A DNA stretch of 54,046 bases from Lachnospiraceae bacterium (GTDB lineage: Bacteria > Bacillota > Clostridia > Lachnospirales > Lachnospiraceae): assembly GCA_900767585.1 (NCBI GenBank), contig CAAFZP010000130.1:1-54046 (forward strand), written 5' to 3'. Shown in pieces: positions 1-8,305 of the stretch. Both the position numbers and the translations under genes were made by a program. The notes under the pieces were generated by a model. The model searched no databases. It had not been told where the DNA came from and worked only from the letters and a program-made list of their open reading frames with translations. The first letter of the stretch is position 1. The number at the start of each line of letters is the position of its first letter.

Positions 1-1
1 G

Positions 2-331
2 TATGGCTGGCAGGGAAATGAGAGCAACCCGAACACATGGAAACGGGATGGTCAGATGAGCGGAACATCCGGTGAGGCAAAGCGTCTCGAAGCAATCCGT
101 ATCGCACTGACCGGAGAGATGGCAGCACATTATGATATCTATTACAGAGTCCATGCACAGTCATTTGGCTGGTTAAACTGGGCGAAGAACGGAGATCCAT
201 CCGGAACCGCCGGTCTTGCAAAGAGACTCGAAGGTATCCAGATCGTGCTCGTACCGAAGGGAAGCGGCGCACCGGCTGCGACTTATCAGAACGTTACCAG
301 TGTGAGAACACAGGCGTATATCAAGAAATAA
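2..331 (+). CDS. ChW-repeat cell-surface protein, 3' end only
   Basis: The reading frame is open from base 2, so the gene begins outside the window and only about 109 C-terminal residues are present. They form two clostridial hydrophobic repeats with conserved tryptophan (ChW): a partial one with YGWQ..W and EAKRLEAIRIAL, then a complete one with GWLNWAKNGDPSGTAG followed by LAKRLEGIQIVLV. ChW repeats are found in secreted or wall-associated proteins of Clostridia, often beside peptidase, leucine-rich or Ig-like domains, and are thought to mediate surface or substrate binding. The catalytic or adhesive part of the protein cannot be seen. A strong hairpin terminator follows ten bases after the stop, so this is the last gene of its transcript. 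The repeat family is clear; the full function is unknown. Confidence 0.85.
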   Translation, partial: YGWQGNESNPNTWKRDGQMSGTSGEAKRLEAIRIALTGEMAAHYDIYYRVHAQSFGWLNWAKNGDPSGTAGLAKRLEGIQIVLVPKGSGAPAATYQNVTSVRTQAYIKK

Positions 332-340
332 AACAAAGCA

Positions 341-386
341 ACAAGAAGTGGAGGGTGTCCGGATGGGACACCCTCCATTTCTTGTG
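341..386 (+). terminator. Long hairpin terminator after the ChW gene
   Basis: A 20-bp stem with one G-T pair runs from 341-360 to 367-386, with a loop of about 6 bases, and includes a GC-rich core (GGAGGGTGTCC / GGACACCCTCC) and an AT-rich outer part. It separates the ChW gene from the typA promoter. The near-perfect symmetry means it may work in both directions. Confidence 0.8.
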
Positions 387-419
387 ATCGTACTGATATT
401 TTCCGCACAGCAAAAACTA

Positions 420-448
420 TTGAAACTATGGAGAAAGTATGATAAAAT
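420..448 (+). promoter_or_regulatory. Sigma-A type promoter for typA
   Basis: TTGAAA at 420-425 and TAAAAT at 443-448 are separated by 17 bases, with a TATGA just upstream of the -10. The start codon of typA lies about 50 bases downstream, after a GAGGAAAGAG ribosome site. The same TTGAAA-17-TAAAAT architecture occurs upstream of efp. Confidence 0.65.
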
Positions 449-497
449 ACCTAAGTTTGTTGTAGTTGAGTATGTATATAGAGATGAGGAAAGAGAT

Positions 498-2336
498 ATG
501 CAGATTACAAGAGAAGATGTAAGAAACGTAGCAATTATCGCCCATGTCGATCATGGTAAGACAACCCTCGTGGACGAACTTTTAAAGCAGAGCGGTGTAT
601 TCCGTGATAACCAGGAAGTCGCTGAACGTGTCATGGATTCCAATGATATCGAGCGGGAAAGAGGTATCACAATTCTGTCAAAGAACACCGCAGTTACTTA
701 TAAGAATACAAAAATCAATATCATTGACACACCGGGTCATGCCGATTTCGGTGGCGAGGTAGAGCGTGTCTTAAAGATGGTAAATGGCGTAATCCTTGTA
801 GTAGATGCGTTCGAGGGACCGATGCCGCAGACAAAATTTGTTCTGAAAAAAGCACTTGAACTTAACTTGAATGTAATTGTGTGTATCAATAAAGTTGATC
901 GTCCGGAAGCAAGACCGGCAGAAGTCGAAGAGGAAGTGTTAGAGCTTCTGCTTGAACTCGATGCAAACGAAGAGCAGTTAGACTGTCCGTTTGTCTATGC
1001 ATCTGCAAAGGCAGGCGTCGCATCCCTTTCATCGGATGAACCGGGAACAGACATGAAACCGCTCTTTGAGACGATCTTAAAATATATCCCGGCACCAACC
1101 GGAGATCCGGAAGCCGGTTTGCAGATTCTGATCAGTACGATTGATTACAATGAGTATGTTGGACGTATCGGTGTCGGAAAAGTCGATAATGGTACAATCA
1201 AACTGAATCAGGATGCAATCATAGTGAATCATCACGAGCCTGAGAAGTATCGCAAAGTAAAGATTGGTAAATTATATGAGTTTGAAGGTCTGAACAAGGT
1301 GGAAGTGAATGAGGCGGGCATCGGTTCTATCGTTGCGATTTCCGGTATTTCAGATATCCACATTGGCGATACAATCTGCTCTCCGGATGATCCGGAACCG
1401 ATTCCGTTCCAGAAGATTTCAGAGCCTACAATCGCGATGCATTTCATGGTAAATGATTCGCCGCTTGCAGGTAAAGAAGGAAAGTATGTGACATCCCGCC
1501 ATCTGCGCGACCGTCTGTTCCGTGAGTTAAATACCGATGTTTCTCTGCGCGTGGAGGAGACAGACACAACGGAGAGCTTCAAAGTATCCGGACGTGGCGA
1601 GCTGCATCTGTCTGTACTGATCGAGAACATGCGTCGTGAGGGCTATGAGTTCGCTGTAAGTAAGGCGGAAGTTATCTACAAGGAAGATGAAAAAGGCAAG
1701 AAGTTAGAGCCGTTTGAGATTGCAGTCATTGACGTGCCGGATGAATTCTCCGGAACCGTTATCAATATGCTGAATCAGCGTAAGGGTGAGCTGCAGGGTA
1801 TGGCACCGACCGGAAATGGTACAACGAGACTGGAGTTCTCTATCCCATCCCGTGGACTGATCGGTTTCCGTGGTGATTTCATGACCGCTACCAAGGGAAA
1901 TGGTATCATCAATACGATGTTTGACGGTTATCAGCCATACAAGGGCGATATGAATTACAGAAGTCAGGGCTCTCTGATCGCGTTTGAGTCAGGTGAGAGT
2001 ATCACATATGGTCTGTTCAATGCACAGGAGCGTGGAACACTCTTTATCGGACCGGGCGAGCAGGTCTACGGCGGTATGGTCGTTGGACAGTGCGGTAAGG
2101 CAGAGGATATCGAAGTAAATGTCTGCAAGAAGAAGCAGCTTACGAATACACGTGCATCCGGTTCCGATGATGCGCTGAAGCTGACACCTCCAAAGATTCT
2201 TTCTCTGGAGCAGGCACTTGATTTCATTGATACGGACGAACTTCTGGAGATCACACCGAAGTCTATCCGTATCCGTAAGAAGATTCTTGATCCGACACTT
2301 CGTATGCGTGCAAAGCGTGCGACACAGTCAAATTAG
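498..2336 (+). CDS. typA: Ribosome-associated translational GTPase TypA/BipA
   Basis: This 612-residue protein is a translation-factor GTPase of the EF-G-like family that binds the ribosome and helps large-subunit assembly and stress or cold adaptation. The G domain is at the N-terminus: AHVDHGKTTL (G1), RERGITI (G2), DTPGHADFGGE (G3) and NKVDR (G4), followed by the EF-Tu-like domain 2 and the EF-G III/V-like domains. The typical TypA C-terminal segment is present (SRGLIGFRGDF, then RGTLFIGPGEQVYGGM and NTRASGSDDA). The frame is open upstream to 348, but the ATG at 498 is preferred: it has a GAGGAAAGAG site 4-13 bases upstream and matches the family N-terminus (MQITREDVRNVAIIAHVDHG). The gene is monocistronic, with its own promoter and terminator. 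Confidence 0.97.
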   Translation: MQITREDVRNVAIIAHVDHGKTTLVDELLKQSGVFRDNQEVAERVMDSNDIERERGITILSKNTAVTYKNTKINIIDTPGHADFGGEVERVLKMVNGVILVVDAFEGPMPQTKFVLKKALELNLNVIVCINKVDRPEARPAEVEEEVLELLLELDANEEQLDCPFVYASAKAGVASLSSDEPGTDMKPLFETILKYIPAPTGDPEAGLQILISTIDYNEYVGRIGVGKVDNGTIKLNQDAIIVNHHEPEKYRKVKIGKLYEFEGLNKVEVNEAGIGSIVAISGISDIHIGDTICSPDDPEPIPFQKISEPTIAMHFMVNDSPLAGKEGKYVTSRHLRDRLFRELNTDVSLRVEETDTTESFKVSGRGELHLSVLIENMRREGYEFAVSKAEVIYKEDEKGKKLEPFEIAVIDVPDEFSGTVINMLNQRKGELQGMAPTGNGTTRLEFSIPSRGLIGFRGDFMTATKGNGIINTMFDGYQPYKGDMNYRSQGSLIAFESGESITYGLFNAQERGTLFIGPGEQVYGGMVVGQCGKAEDIEVNVCKKKQLTNTRASGSDDALKLTPPKILSLEQALDFIDTDELLEITPKSIRIRKKILDPTLRMRAKRATQSN

Positions 2337-2367
2337 GAATCGAAAAGCAGAATATAAAAAAGAATGT

Positions 2368-2417
2368 GAGAAATCCGTTAAATTTGTGCAAAATTAACGG
2401 ATTTCTCTTTATTTTTT
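2368..2417 (+). terminator. Intrinsic terminator after typA
   Basis: GAGAAATCCGTTAA at 2368-2381 pairs with TTAACGGATTTCTC at 2394-2407, and a T-rich tract follows (2402-2417). Confidence 0.85.
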
Positions 2418-2512
2418 GTGGAACATTTTTGGCAGCTGTGTTAAAATAAAAAAAGAGAAAACGAAGTATAAAAAATATGCTTTTTTCTGAAAAATAACAA
2501 GAGGAGGTTATT

Positions 2513-2944
2513 ATGAATTTAACGATATGGCTGATTATTGCAGTGATATTGATTGTCGTTGAGATTATTACGCTCGGCCTTACATCAATCTGGTTTGCAG
2601 GCGGTGCTATTGTGGCAGGACTTGTTTCACTGACAGGTGTCCACTGGCTTGTGCAGATTCTTGTGTTTGCGGTTGTTTCGATGGTGCTTTTTGTATTTAC
2701 AAGGCCATTTGCGTCGAAGCATTTGATGAAGGACATAGAGAAGACGAATGTGGATAGTCTGATCGGAAAAGAAGGAATCGTCAAACAGGAGATTAACAAT
2801 CTGGAAGCGCAGGGGGTTGTGAAGCTTTCCGGTATGGACTGGACTGCCCGCTCGGTGGATGATTCAAAAATTGCAGCCGGCGAGAAAGTCCTGGTGCAGA
2901 AGATTGATGGCGTGAAACTGATTGTAACAAAACTCGATACATAA
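2513..2944 (+). CDS. NfeD-like membrane protein
   Basis: This 143-residue protein has an N-terminal membrane part with two or three hydrophobic helices (about residues 3-25, 28-45 and 48-65) and a C-terminal soluble domain of about 70 residues (from DSLIGKEGIVKQEI, ending VLVQKIDGVKLIVTKL) that fits the OB fold of the NfeD family. NfeD proteins are partners of SPFH/stomatin proteins and are thought to help organise membrane microdomains. The next gene encodes exactly such a protein, 122 bases downstream. A strong GAGGAGG site is 6 bases upstream of the ATG. It is the short NfeD form without the ClpP-like protease domain. Confidence 0.85.
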   Translation: MNLTIWLIIAVILIVVEIITLGLTSIWFAGGAIVAGLVSLTGVHWLVQILVFAVVSMVLFVFTRPFASKHLMKDIEKTNVDSLIGKEGIVKQEINNLEAQGVVKLSGMDWTARSVDDSKIAAGEKVLVQKIDGVKLIVTKLDT

Positions 2945-3066
2945 CCGGTATTGCATTCCGCTTGTATCTCACAAAAACAGATTTCGGGAGAAACGACGGA
3001 TGATGGCGGGTATATATCGCAATGGTTGTAATTCTGGTCAAAATAATTTTCAGGAGGGTAACATAT

Positions 3067-4017
3067 ATGAATGGATTACAGGTATTAGGCGTTTTTTTGG
3101 TTATTTTAGTGGTGGTGATCATCTGCAGTTCCATCCGCGTGGTTCCGCAGGCATATGCATATGTCATTGAGCGGCTTGGCACTTATAATGTCACATGGTC
3201 TGCCGGTATGCATCTGAAGACACCATTTATTGATAAAGTAGCACACAAGATTTCGATGAAAGAGCAGGTTGTTGATTTCGCTCCGCAGCCGGTTATCACA
3301 AAAGATAATGTTACAATGCGGATCGATACCGTCGTATTTTTCCAGATCACAGATCCGAAGCTTTTCGCATATGGTGTGGAAAAACCGATTATGGCGATTG
3401 AAAACCTGACAGCAACCACACTTCGAAATATCATCGGTGAGCTTGAACTCGACCAGACATTGACATCGAGAGAAACTATCAATACAAAGATGCGTGCAAC
3501 TTTGGATGAGGCGACGGATCCATGGGGTATCAAGGTAAACCGTGTGGAGCTTAAAAATATCATTCCACCGGCAGCCATCCAGGATGCGATGGAGAAACAG
3601 ATGAAGGCAGAACGTGAGAGACGTGAGCAGATCCTGATCGCAGAAGGCGAGAAGAAATCAGCCATCCTCCGTGCAGAAGGACAGAAGGAATCCCTGATTC
3701 TTGCGGCAGAAGCAGAAAAGCAGTCTGCGATTCTCCGCGCAGAAGCTACGAAGGAAGCAACCATCCGCCGTGCAGAAGGTGAAGCGGAAGCGATCTTAAA
3801 AGTACAGCAGGCAAATGCAGATGGTATCAAATTCTTAAATGATGCTGCACCGGCACAGGCCGTCCTCACTTTGAAGAGCTTGGAGGCATTTGCAAAGGCT
3901 GCAGATGGCAAGGCAACAAAGCTCATCATCCCAAGCGAGATTTCCGGTATCGCAGGACTGGCTTCTTCCCTGACAGAGATCGCAGTAAAAGATAAGCCGC
4001 AGCCACAGCAGCAATAG
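3067..4017 (+). CDS. SPFH/Band 7 (stomatin-like) membrane protein
   Basis: This 316-residue protein has one N-terminal membrane helix (about residues 4-22), then a Band 7/SPFH domain (RVVPQAYAYVIERLGTY..., VVDFAPQPVITKDNV, ATTLRNIIGELELDQTLTSR) and a long Ala/Glu-rich helix with repeated ILRAEG..KES/AEAEKQ units (about residues 175-245), typical of the QmcA/stomatin branch. These proteins oligomerise at the membrane and scaffold microdomains or proteases. ATG 3067 is chosen over an in-frame start at 3022 because a CAGGAGGG site lies 6 bases upstream. It forms a functional pair with the NfeD gene before it. The C-terminus ends in a Pro/Gln run. Confidence 0.9.
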   Translation: MNGLQVLGVFLVILVVVIICSSIRVVPQAYAYVIERLGTYNVTWSAGMHLKTPFIDKVAHKISMKEQVVDFAPQPVITKDNVTMRIDTVVFFQITDPKLFAYGVEKPIMAIENLTATTLRNIIGELELDQTLTSRETINTKMRATLDEATDPWGIKVNRVELKNIIPPAAIQDAMEKQMKAERERREQILIAEGEKKSAILRAEGQKESLILAAEAEKQSAILRAEATKEATIRRAEGEAEAILKVQQANADGIKFLNDAAPAQAVLTLKSLEAFAKAADGKATKLIIPSEISGIAGLASSLTEIAVKDKPQPQQQ

Positions 4018-4033
4018 GCAGGAGGAGTCAGAC

Positions 4034-4399
4034 ATGAGTGACAAACTATCTGTGCAGAAAGAACTTTTAGAGGAACTCCGCGGATATAGTGCGAACATTA
4101 TACCGGGGACGGAAGTTTTGATCAAAGAACTTCGGAATGAACGAAAAGCAGATACGGAAGAACTGTTCAATCTGGTCATCCAGGGAATTAACTGGGAGAT
4201 TGAAGTGTTTAATAACTGTGAGGATTTGATCAATGGAGAAAGCCGACAGATTGATAAAACAAAGATGGCGGCTGCAGTTACCCGTCTCGGTAAAGTTTTG
4301 CAGGAAAAAGATGATATCAAACTCGCAGCTTCTCTCGAGGTTGATTTTATCCCATTTTTAAAAGCTATGCAGCATGTTGCGGAGAATCTTGCAGCGTAG
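4034..4399 (+). CDS. Small helical protein of unknown function
   Basis: I do not recognise this 121-residue protein. It is soluble, mostly helical by composition and acidic, with no signal peptide, cysteine pair or membrane segment. It starts 17 bases after the stomatin-like gene with a CAGGAGGAG site, so it is probably co-transcribed with the NfeD/SPFH pair and may be a cytoplasmic partner of it (inference from position only). A single Cys occurs in FNNCEDL. Confidence 0.75.
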   Translation: MSDKLSVQKELLEELRGYSANIIPGTEVLIKELRNERKADTEELFNLVIQGINWEIEVFNNCEDLINGESRQIDKTKMAAAVTRLGKVLQEKDDIKLAASLEVDFIPFLKAMQHVAENLAA

Positions 4400-4475
4400 A
4401 TATGTAAAATTTGGTATTTTTTACCATTCATTCACAAAAAATTGAGCCCATATTATAAAAAATGCCTAAAAGTGT

Positions 4476-4503
4476 TTGAATTTTTTGGGTTTAATGCTAT
4501 AAT
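4476..4503 (+). promoter_or_regulatory. Promoter of the glgC-glgD unit
   Basis: TTGAAT at 4476-4481 and a perfect TATAAT at 4498-4503 have a 16-base spacer, with TG one base before the -10 (extended -10, TGCTATAAT). It lies 33 bases upstream of the glgC start codon. Confidence 0.75.
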
Positions 4504-4535
4504 ATAACTACATTATGCTAAAAAGGGGTGACATT

Positions 4536-5804
4536 ATGATTAAAAAAGAAATGATAGCTATGCTTTTGGCAGGCGGACAGGGAAGTCGTCTGGGCGTTCT
4601 GACATCAAAGCTGGCTAAGCCGGCGGTTGCTTTTGGCGGAAAATATAAGATCATTGATTTTCCACTTAGTAACTGTATTAATTCGGGGGTTGATACGGTC
4701 GGCGTCCTGACACAGTATAGACCGCTTCGATTGAATCAGCATATTGGAATCGGTATTCCATGGGATTTGGACAGAAGCATCGGTGGTGTTACGGTACTGC
4801 CACCATATGAGAAGAGTGCAAACAGCCAGTGGTATACAGGCACTGCAAATGCAATCTATCAGAATCTTGAGTATATTGATTATTATAATCCGGATTATGT
4901 ATTGATTCTCTCCGGAGACCACATCTACAAGATGGATTATGAAGCGATGCTTGATTATCACAAGACAAGCAAAGCAGATATCACATTGGCAACCTATCAG
5001 GTTCCGATGGAAGAGGCAAGCCGTTTCGGTGTTGTAATTACAGATGATACCGGATGTATCCAGGAATTTGAAGAGAAACCGGAACATCCACGCAGCAACA
5101 AAGCGTCTATGGGTATTTACATATTCAACTGGAAAGTGCTCCGGGAAGCATTGACTGCATTAAAAGATCAGCCATCCTGTGACTTCGGTAAGCATATTAT
5201 TCCATATTGCCACGAGAGAGGCAGCAAGATTTGCGCTTATGAGTACAAAGGATATTGGAAAGATGTCGGTACGCTTGGCTCTTACTGGGAAGCAAATATG
5301 GAATTGGTTGATATTATTCCAGAGTTTAATCTGTATGAAGAGTTCTGGAGAATCTACACAAAGAGCGACCAGCTGCCACCACAGTATATTGATCCGGAAG
5401 GCTCCGTGACAGAGAGTATTGTCGGCGAAGCAACAGAGATTTACGGTAAAGTACAGCATTCTGTTATCGGTTCCGGTGTTACGATAGGCAAGGGCGCAGT
5501 GGTCAAAAATTCCATCATCATGAACGGTGCAGTCATCGGAGATGGCGTTGTGATGGATAAGGCAATCATTGCAGAAGGTGTTCATGTTGGTGAGAATGCA
5601 GAGCTTGGTGTAGGTGAGGAAGTTCCAAATGAACTTGCGCCACATATCTACTCTTATGGCCTTGTAACGATCGGAGAGAATTCCGTGATTCCGGCAAATG
5701 TCAAGATTGGCAAGAATGTTGCAATCTCTGGTGAGACAACGATTGACGAGTATCCGGATGGACTGTTGAAGAGCGGTTCAAGTATTATAAAGGCAGGTGA
5801 GTAG
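4536..5804 (+). CDS. glgC: Glucose-1-phosphate adenylyltransferase, catalytic subunit
   Basis: GlgC makes ADP-glucose from glucose-1-phosphate and ATP, the committed step of bacterial glycogen synthesis. The 422-residue protein has the N-terminal nucleotidyltransferase domain with LLAGGQGSRLG, KPAVAFGGKYKIIDF, the catalytic-aspartate motif LSGDHIYKMDY and the sugar-phosphate motif FEEKPEHP, then a C-terminal left-handed beta-helix with hexapeptide-like repeats (SVIGSGVTIGKGAVVKNS). An in-frame ATG at 4515 exists, but ATG 4536 has an AAGGGGTG site 5 bases upstream and gives the usual N-terminus. glgD follows with one base between stop and start, so the two are translationally coupled and probably form a hetero-oligomer. 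Lachnospiraceae use this system for storage polysaccharide. Confidence 0.96.
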   Translation: MIKKEMIAMLLAGGQGSRLGVLTSKLAKPAVAFGGKYKIIDFPLSNCINSGVDTVGVLTQYRPLRLNQHIGIGIPWDLDRSIGGVTVLPPYEKSANSQWYTGTANAIYQNLEYIDYYNPDYVLILSGDHIYKMDYEAMLDYHKTSKADITLATYQVPMEEASRFGVVITDDTGCIQEFEEKPEHPRSNKASMGIYIFNWKVLREALTALKDQPSCDFGKHIIPYCHERGSKICAYEYKGYWKDVGTLGSYWEANMELVDIIPEFNLYEEFWRIYTKSDQLPPQYIDPEGSVTESIVGEATEIYGKVQHSVIGSGVTIGKGAVVKNSIIMNGAVIGDGVVMDKAIIAEGVHVGENAELGVGEEVPNELAPHIYSYGLVTIGENSVIPANVKIGKNVAISGETTIDEYPDGLLKSGSSIIKAGE

Positions 5805-5805
5805 A

Positions 5806-6930
5806 ATGAGAGCAATTGGTATTATTTTAGCAGGTGGTAACAGTAGCAGAATGGGTGAGCTTTCCGCAAAGAGAGCGGTTGCAGCGATGCCAATCGTCGG
5901 CAGTTATCGTGCAATTGACTTTACACTTTCCAATATGACAAACTCTCATATTCAGAAAGTGGCTGTCTATACACAGTACAATTCCCGTTCTTTGAATGAG
6001 CATCTGAATTCATCCAAGTGGTGGGATTTCGGTAGAAAACAGGGCGGACTTTATCTGTTTACCCCGACGATTACAGCGACAAACAGCTATTGGTACAAAG
6101 GAACTGCAGATGCATTGTATCAGAATATCAGTTTCCTTAAGTCTGCACATGAGCCATATGTAGTTATCGCAAGCGGTGATGCAGTATACAAACTGGATTA
6201 CAACAAGGTGCTGGAAGAGCATATCGCAACCGGTGCAGATATTACAGTTGTCTGCAAAGATATCGAGCCGGGAGATGACGATATCAACCGTTTCGGCGTT
6301 GTAAAACTTGCAGATGATAACCGTATCATAAGCTTTGAAGAAAAGCCGATCATCGCGGAGACAAACACAGCTTCTATCGGTGTGTATGTTGTAAGAAGAA
6401 GACAGTTGATCGAGCTTTTGGAAGCATGTGCTGCAGAAGGCAGAAGCGATTTTGTCAACGATATTCTGGTTCGCTATAAGAATGTAAAGAAGGTTTATGC
6501 ATACAAACTGGATTCTTATTGGAGAAACATTGGAACGATTGAGTCTTATTATAAGACGAACATGGATTTCCTGAAGAAAGATATCCGGGATTACTTCTTC
6601 CGTCAGCATCCAGACATTTACTCAAAGGTAGAGGATCTTCCACCGGCAAAGTACAATGGTGATGCAGCAGTCAGCAACAGTTTGATTGCAAGCGGAAGTA
6701 TCATAAATGGTACGGTCGAGGATTCGATCCTCTTTAAGAAGGTATATATCGGTAATAACTGTGTAATCAAAAATTCAATCATTTTAAATGATGTACATAT
6801 CGGAGACAACTGTTATATTGAGAATTGTATTGTAGAAAGCCGCGATACGCTTCGTGCAAATACAGTTCACACAGGAGATCCAAATGAGATAAAAGTCATT
6901 GTAGAGAAGAATTTCAGATACGCATTATAA
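5806..6930 (+). CDS. glgD: Glucose-1-phosphate adenylyltransferase, regulatory subunit GlgD
   Basis: This 374-residue GlgC paralogue has the same two-domain layout, but the nucleotide-binding loop is altered (LAGGNSSRMGELS instead of GGQGSRLG), as expected for the GlgD branch, which is weakly active or inactive alone and boosts GlgC. It keeps ASGDAVYKLDY and FEEKP. In Bacillus, glgC and glgD are likewise adjacent. ATG 5806 follows the glgC stop directly; the AGGTGAG ending glgC serves as its ribosome site, so an in-frame GTG at 5797 is less likely. Confidence 0.95.
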   Translation: MRAIGIILAGGNSSRMGELSAKRAVAAMPIVGSYRAIDFTLSNMTNSHIQKVAVYTQYNSRSLNEHLNSSKWWDFGRKQGGLYLFTPTITATNSYWYKGTADALYQNISFLKSAHEPYVVIASGDAVYKLDYNKVLEEHIATGADITVVCKDIEPGDDDINRFGVVKLADDNRIISFEEKPIIAETNTASIGVYVVRRRQLIELLEACAAEGRSDFVNDILVRYKNVKKVYAYKLDSYWRNIGTIESYYKTNMDFLKKDIRDYFFRQHPDIYSKVEDLPPAKYNGDAAVSNSLIASGSIINGTVEDSILFKKVYIGNNCVIKNSIILNDVHIGDNCYIENCIVESRDTLRANTVHTGDPNEIKVIVEKNFRYAL

Positions 6931-6964
6931 TTTACAAAAAGAGCTGCGTAAAAGGGGGACTAAT

Positions 6965-7240
6965 ATGCAAATCACAGATGTAAGGGTACGGAAGGTTACA
7001 AAAGAAGGCAAGATGCGGGCAGTTGTTTCGATTACGCTTGATGATGTATTTGTGGTGCATGACATCAAGGTAATTGAAGGAGAAAAAGGATTGTTCATTG
7101 CTATGCCGAGCCGGAAGGCATCGGATGGGGAATATAGAGATATCGCACATCCGATTAATTCTGAGACGAGAGACAAGATACAGAGCCTTATTTTGGAGAA
7201 GTATAAGGAAGTAGCATCGGAATCAGAATTGGAAGATTAA
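6965..7240 (+). CDS. spoVG: Septation/sporulation regulator SpoVG
   Basis: This 91-residue protein has the full SpoVG signature: MQITDVRVRKV, MRAVVSITLDDVFVVHDIKVIEG, GLFIAMPSRK and the C-terminal FRDIAHPI-like segment (EYRDIAHPINSETR). SpoVG is a small nucleic-acid-binding protein that affects asymmetric septation, capsule and virulence gene expression in Firmicutes. It starts 34 bases after glgD with an AAGGGGGAC site and ends at a strong terminator, so it may be read from the glgC promoter. Confidence 0.96.
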   Translation: MQITDVRVRKVTKEGKMRAVVSITLDDVFVVHDIKVIEGEKGLFIAMPSRKASDGEYRDIAHPINSETRDKIQSLILEKYKEVASESELED

Positions 7241-7247
7241 ATGAAAA

Positions 7248-7279
7248 GGGCTGTTGCGTGATGCGACAGCCCGTTTTTT
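7248..7279 (+). terminator. Intrinsic terminator after spoVG
   Basis: GGGCTGTTGC at 7248-7257 pairs with GCGACAGCCC at 7263-7272 (one G-T pair), followed by G and six T (7274-7279). Only about 30 bases separate it from hprK, so hprK may depend partly on read-through. Confidence 0.88.
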
Positions 7280-7309
7280 CAGAAAAAAGATAAGGAGATT
7301 ATAGGCAGC

Positions 7310-8269
7310 ATGGAAGAAGAATACAGCGTAAGTGTAACGCAATTGATTGAGAAGATGAATCTGATCAATCATACACCAGAGATTGATACGGATCATATTC
7401 TGATCAAAGATCCCAACATGAACCGTCCGGCAGTTCAGCTGGCTGGATTTTTTGAACATTTCGATTCGGCTCGAATTCAGATATGTGGAAATGTTGAATA
7501 TGCATATATTTCCAATATGCATACGGAGGAAGAGAATATCCAGATATTTGAAAAGCTGTTTGCGTTTAAAATTCCATGCCTGATTTTTTGCCGGAATATC
7601 AAACCATATGATTATATTATCGAGACAGGAAAAAAATGCGGGATTCCGATTCTGACAGATACGTCGGAGACAACCTCTGATTTTGTACATGAAGTTGTAA
7701 AGTGGCTGCACGTGGAATTAGCTCCGCGGATATCGATTCATGCAGTTTTGCTGGATGTGTATGGTGAGGGTGTCATGATCACCGGAGACAGCGGTCTTGG
7801 AAAAAGCGAAGCTGCGCTTGAGATGATTCGGCGCGGACATCGTCTTGTATCGGATGATGTGGTGGAAATCAAAAAGGTGAGCGATGAGACGTTGATTGGA
7901 ACAGCCCCCGATATTACAAGGCATTTTATCGAATTACGAGGAATCGGAATCATCGATGTCAAGAGTATGTTCGGTGTAGAATGTGTCAAGCATACACAGA
8001 GTATTGACCTGATCGTGAACCTGGAAGAGTGGGATAAAGATGCAAATTATGATCGGCTTGGACTCGAAGACCAGTATACAGAGATACTTGGCAACAAAGT
8101 TGTCAGTCACTCGATTCCGATTCGCCCTGGACGGAATATCGCTGTTATCGTTGAGGCAGCTGCCGTCAATCACAGACAGAAAAAAATGGGATATAATGCA
8201 GCACAGGAGCTGTATAATCGTGTTACACAGAATATTGCGAGAAACTCGCAGCAGAATAAGAATGAGTAA
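7310..8269 (+). CDS. hprK: HPr kinase/phosphorylase
   Basis: HprK is the bifunctional sensor enzyme that phosphorylates, or phosphorolytically dephosphorylates, Ser46 of HPr and Crh according to glycolytic state, and so controls carbon catabolite repression through CcpA. This 319-residue protein has the N-terminal regulatory domain (residues 1-130), the Walker A loop GDSGLGKSE at about residues 158-166, HRLVSDDVVE, and the C-terminal signature ELRGIGIIDVKSMFG. Its possible substrates in this window are the Crh-type protein at 11986 and the HPr-like protein at 42807, both of which keep the Ser46 context. The start has an AAGGAG site. A ROK glucokinase follows 36 bases downstream, a sensible partner in sugar sensing. 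Confidence 0.97.
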   Translation: MEEEYSVSVTQLIEKMNLINHTPEIDTDHILIKDPNMNRPAVQLAGFFEHFDSARIQICGNVEYAYISNMHTEEENIQIFEKLFAFKIPCLIFCRNIKPYDYIIETGKKCGIPILTDTSETTSDFVHEVVKWLHVELAPRISIHAVLLDVYGEGVMITGDSGLGKSEAALEMIRRGHRLVSDDVVEIKKVSDETLIGTAPDITRHFIELRGIGIIDVKSMFGVECVKHTQSIDLIVNLEEWDKDANYDRLGLEDQYTEILGNKVVSHSIPIRPGRNIAVIVEAAAVNHRQKKMGYNAAQELYNRVTQNIARNSQQNKNE

Positions 8270-8305
8270 TGCCTGAAGAAGTGGCAGATAAGGAGGATTT
8301 AAAAT

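Noticed and set aside
348..497. 50-residue N-terminal extension of TypA
   Set aside because: It would begin inside the upstream terminator hairpin and run through the promoter; the family N-terminus and ribosome site support 498.
3183..3929. 248-codon minus-strand open frame opposite the stomatin-like gene
   Set aside because: Ala/Ser-rich antisense of the Ala/Glu-rich helical repeat; a codon-bias shadow.
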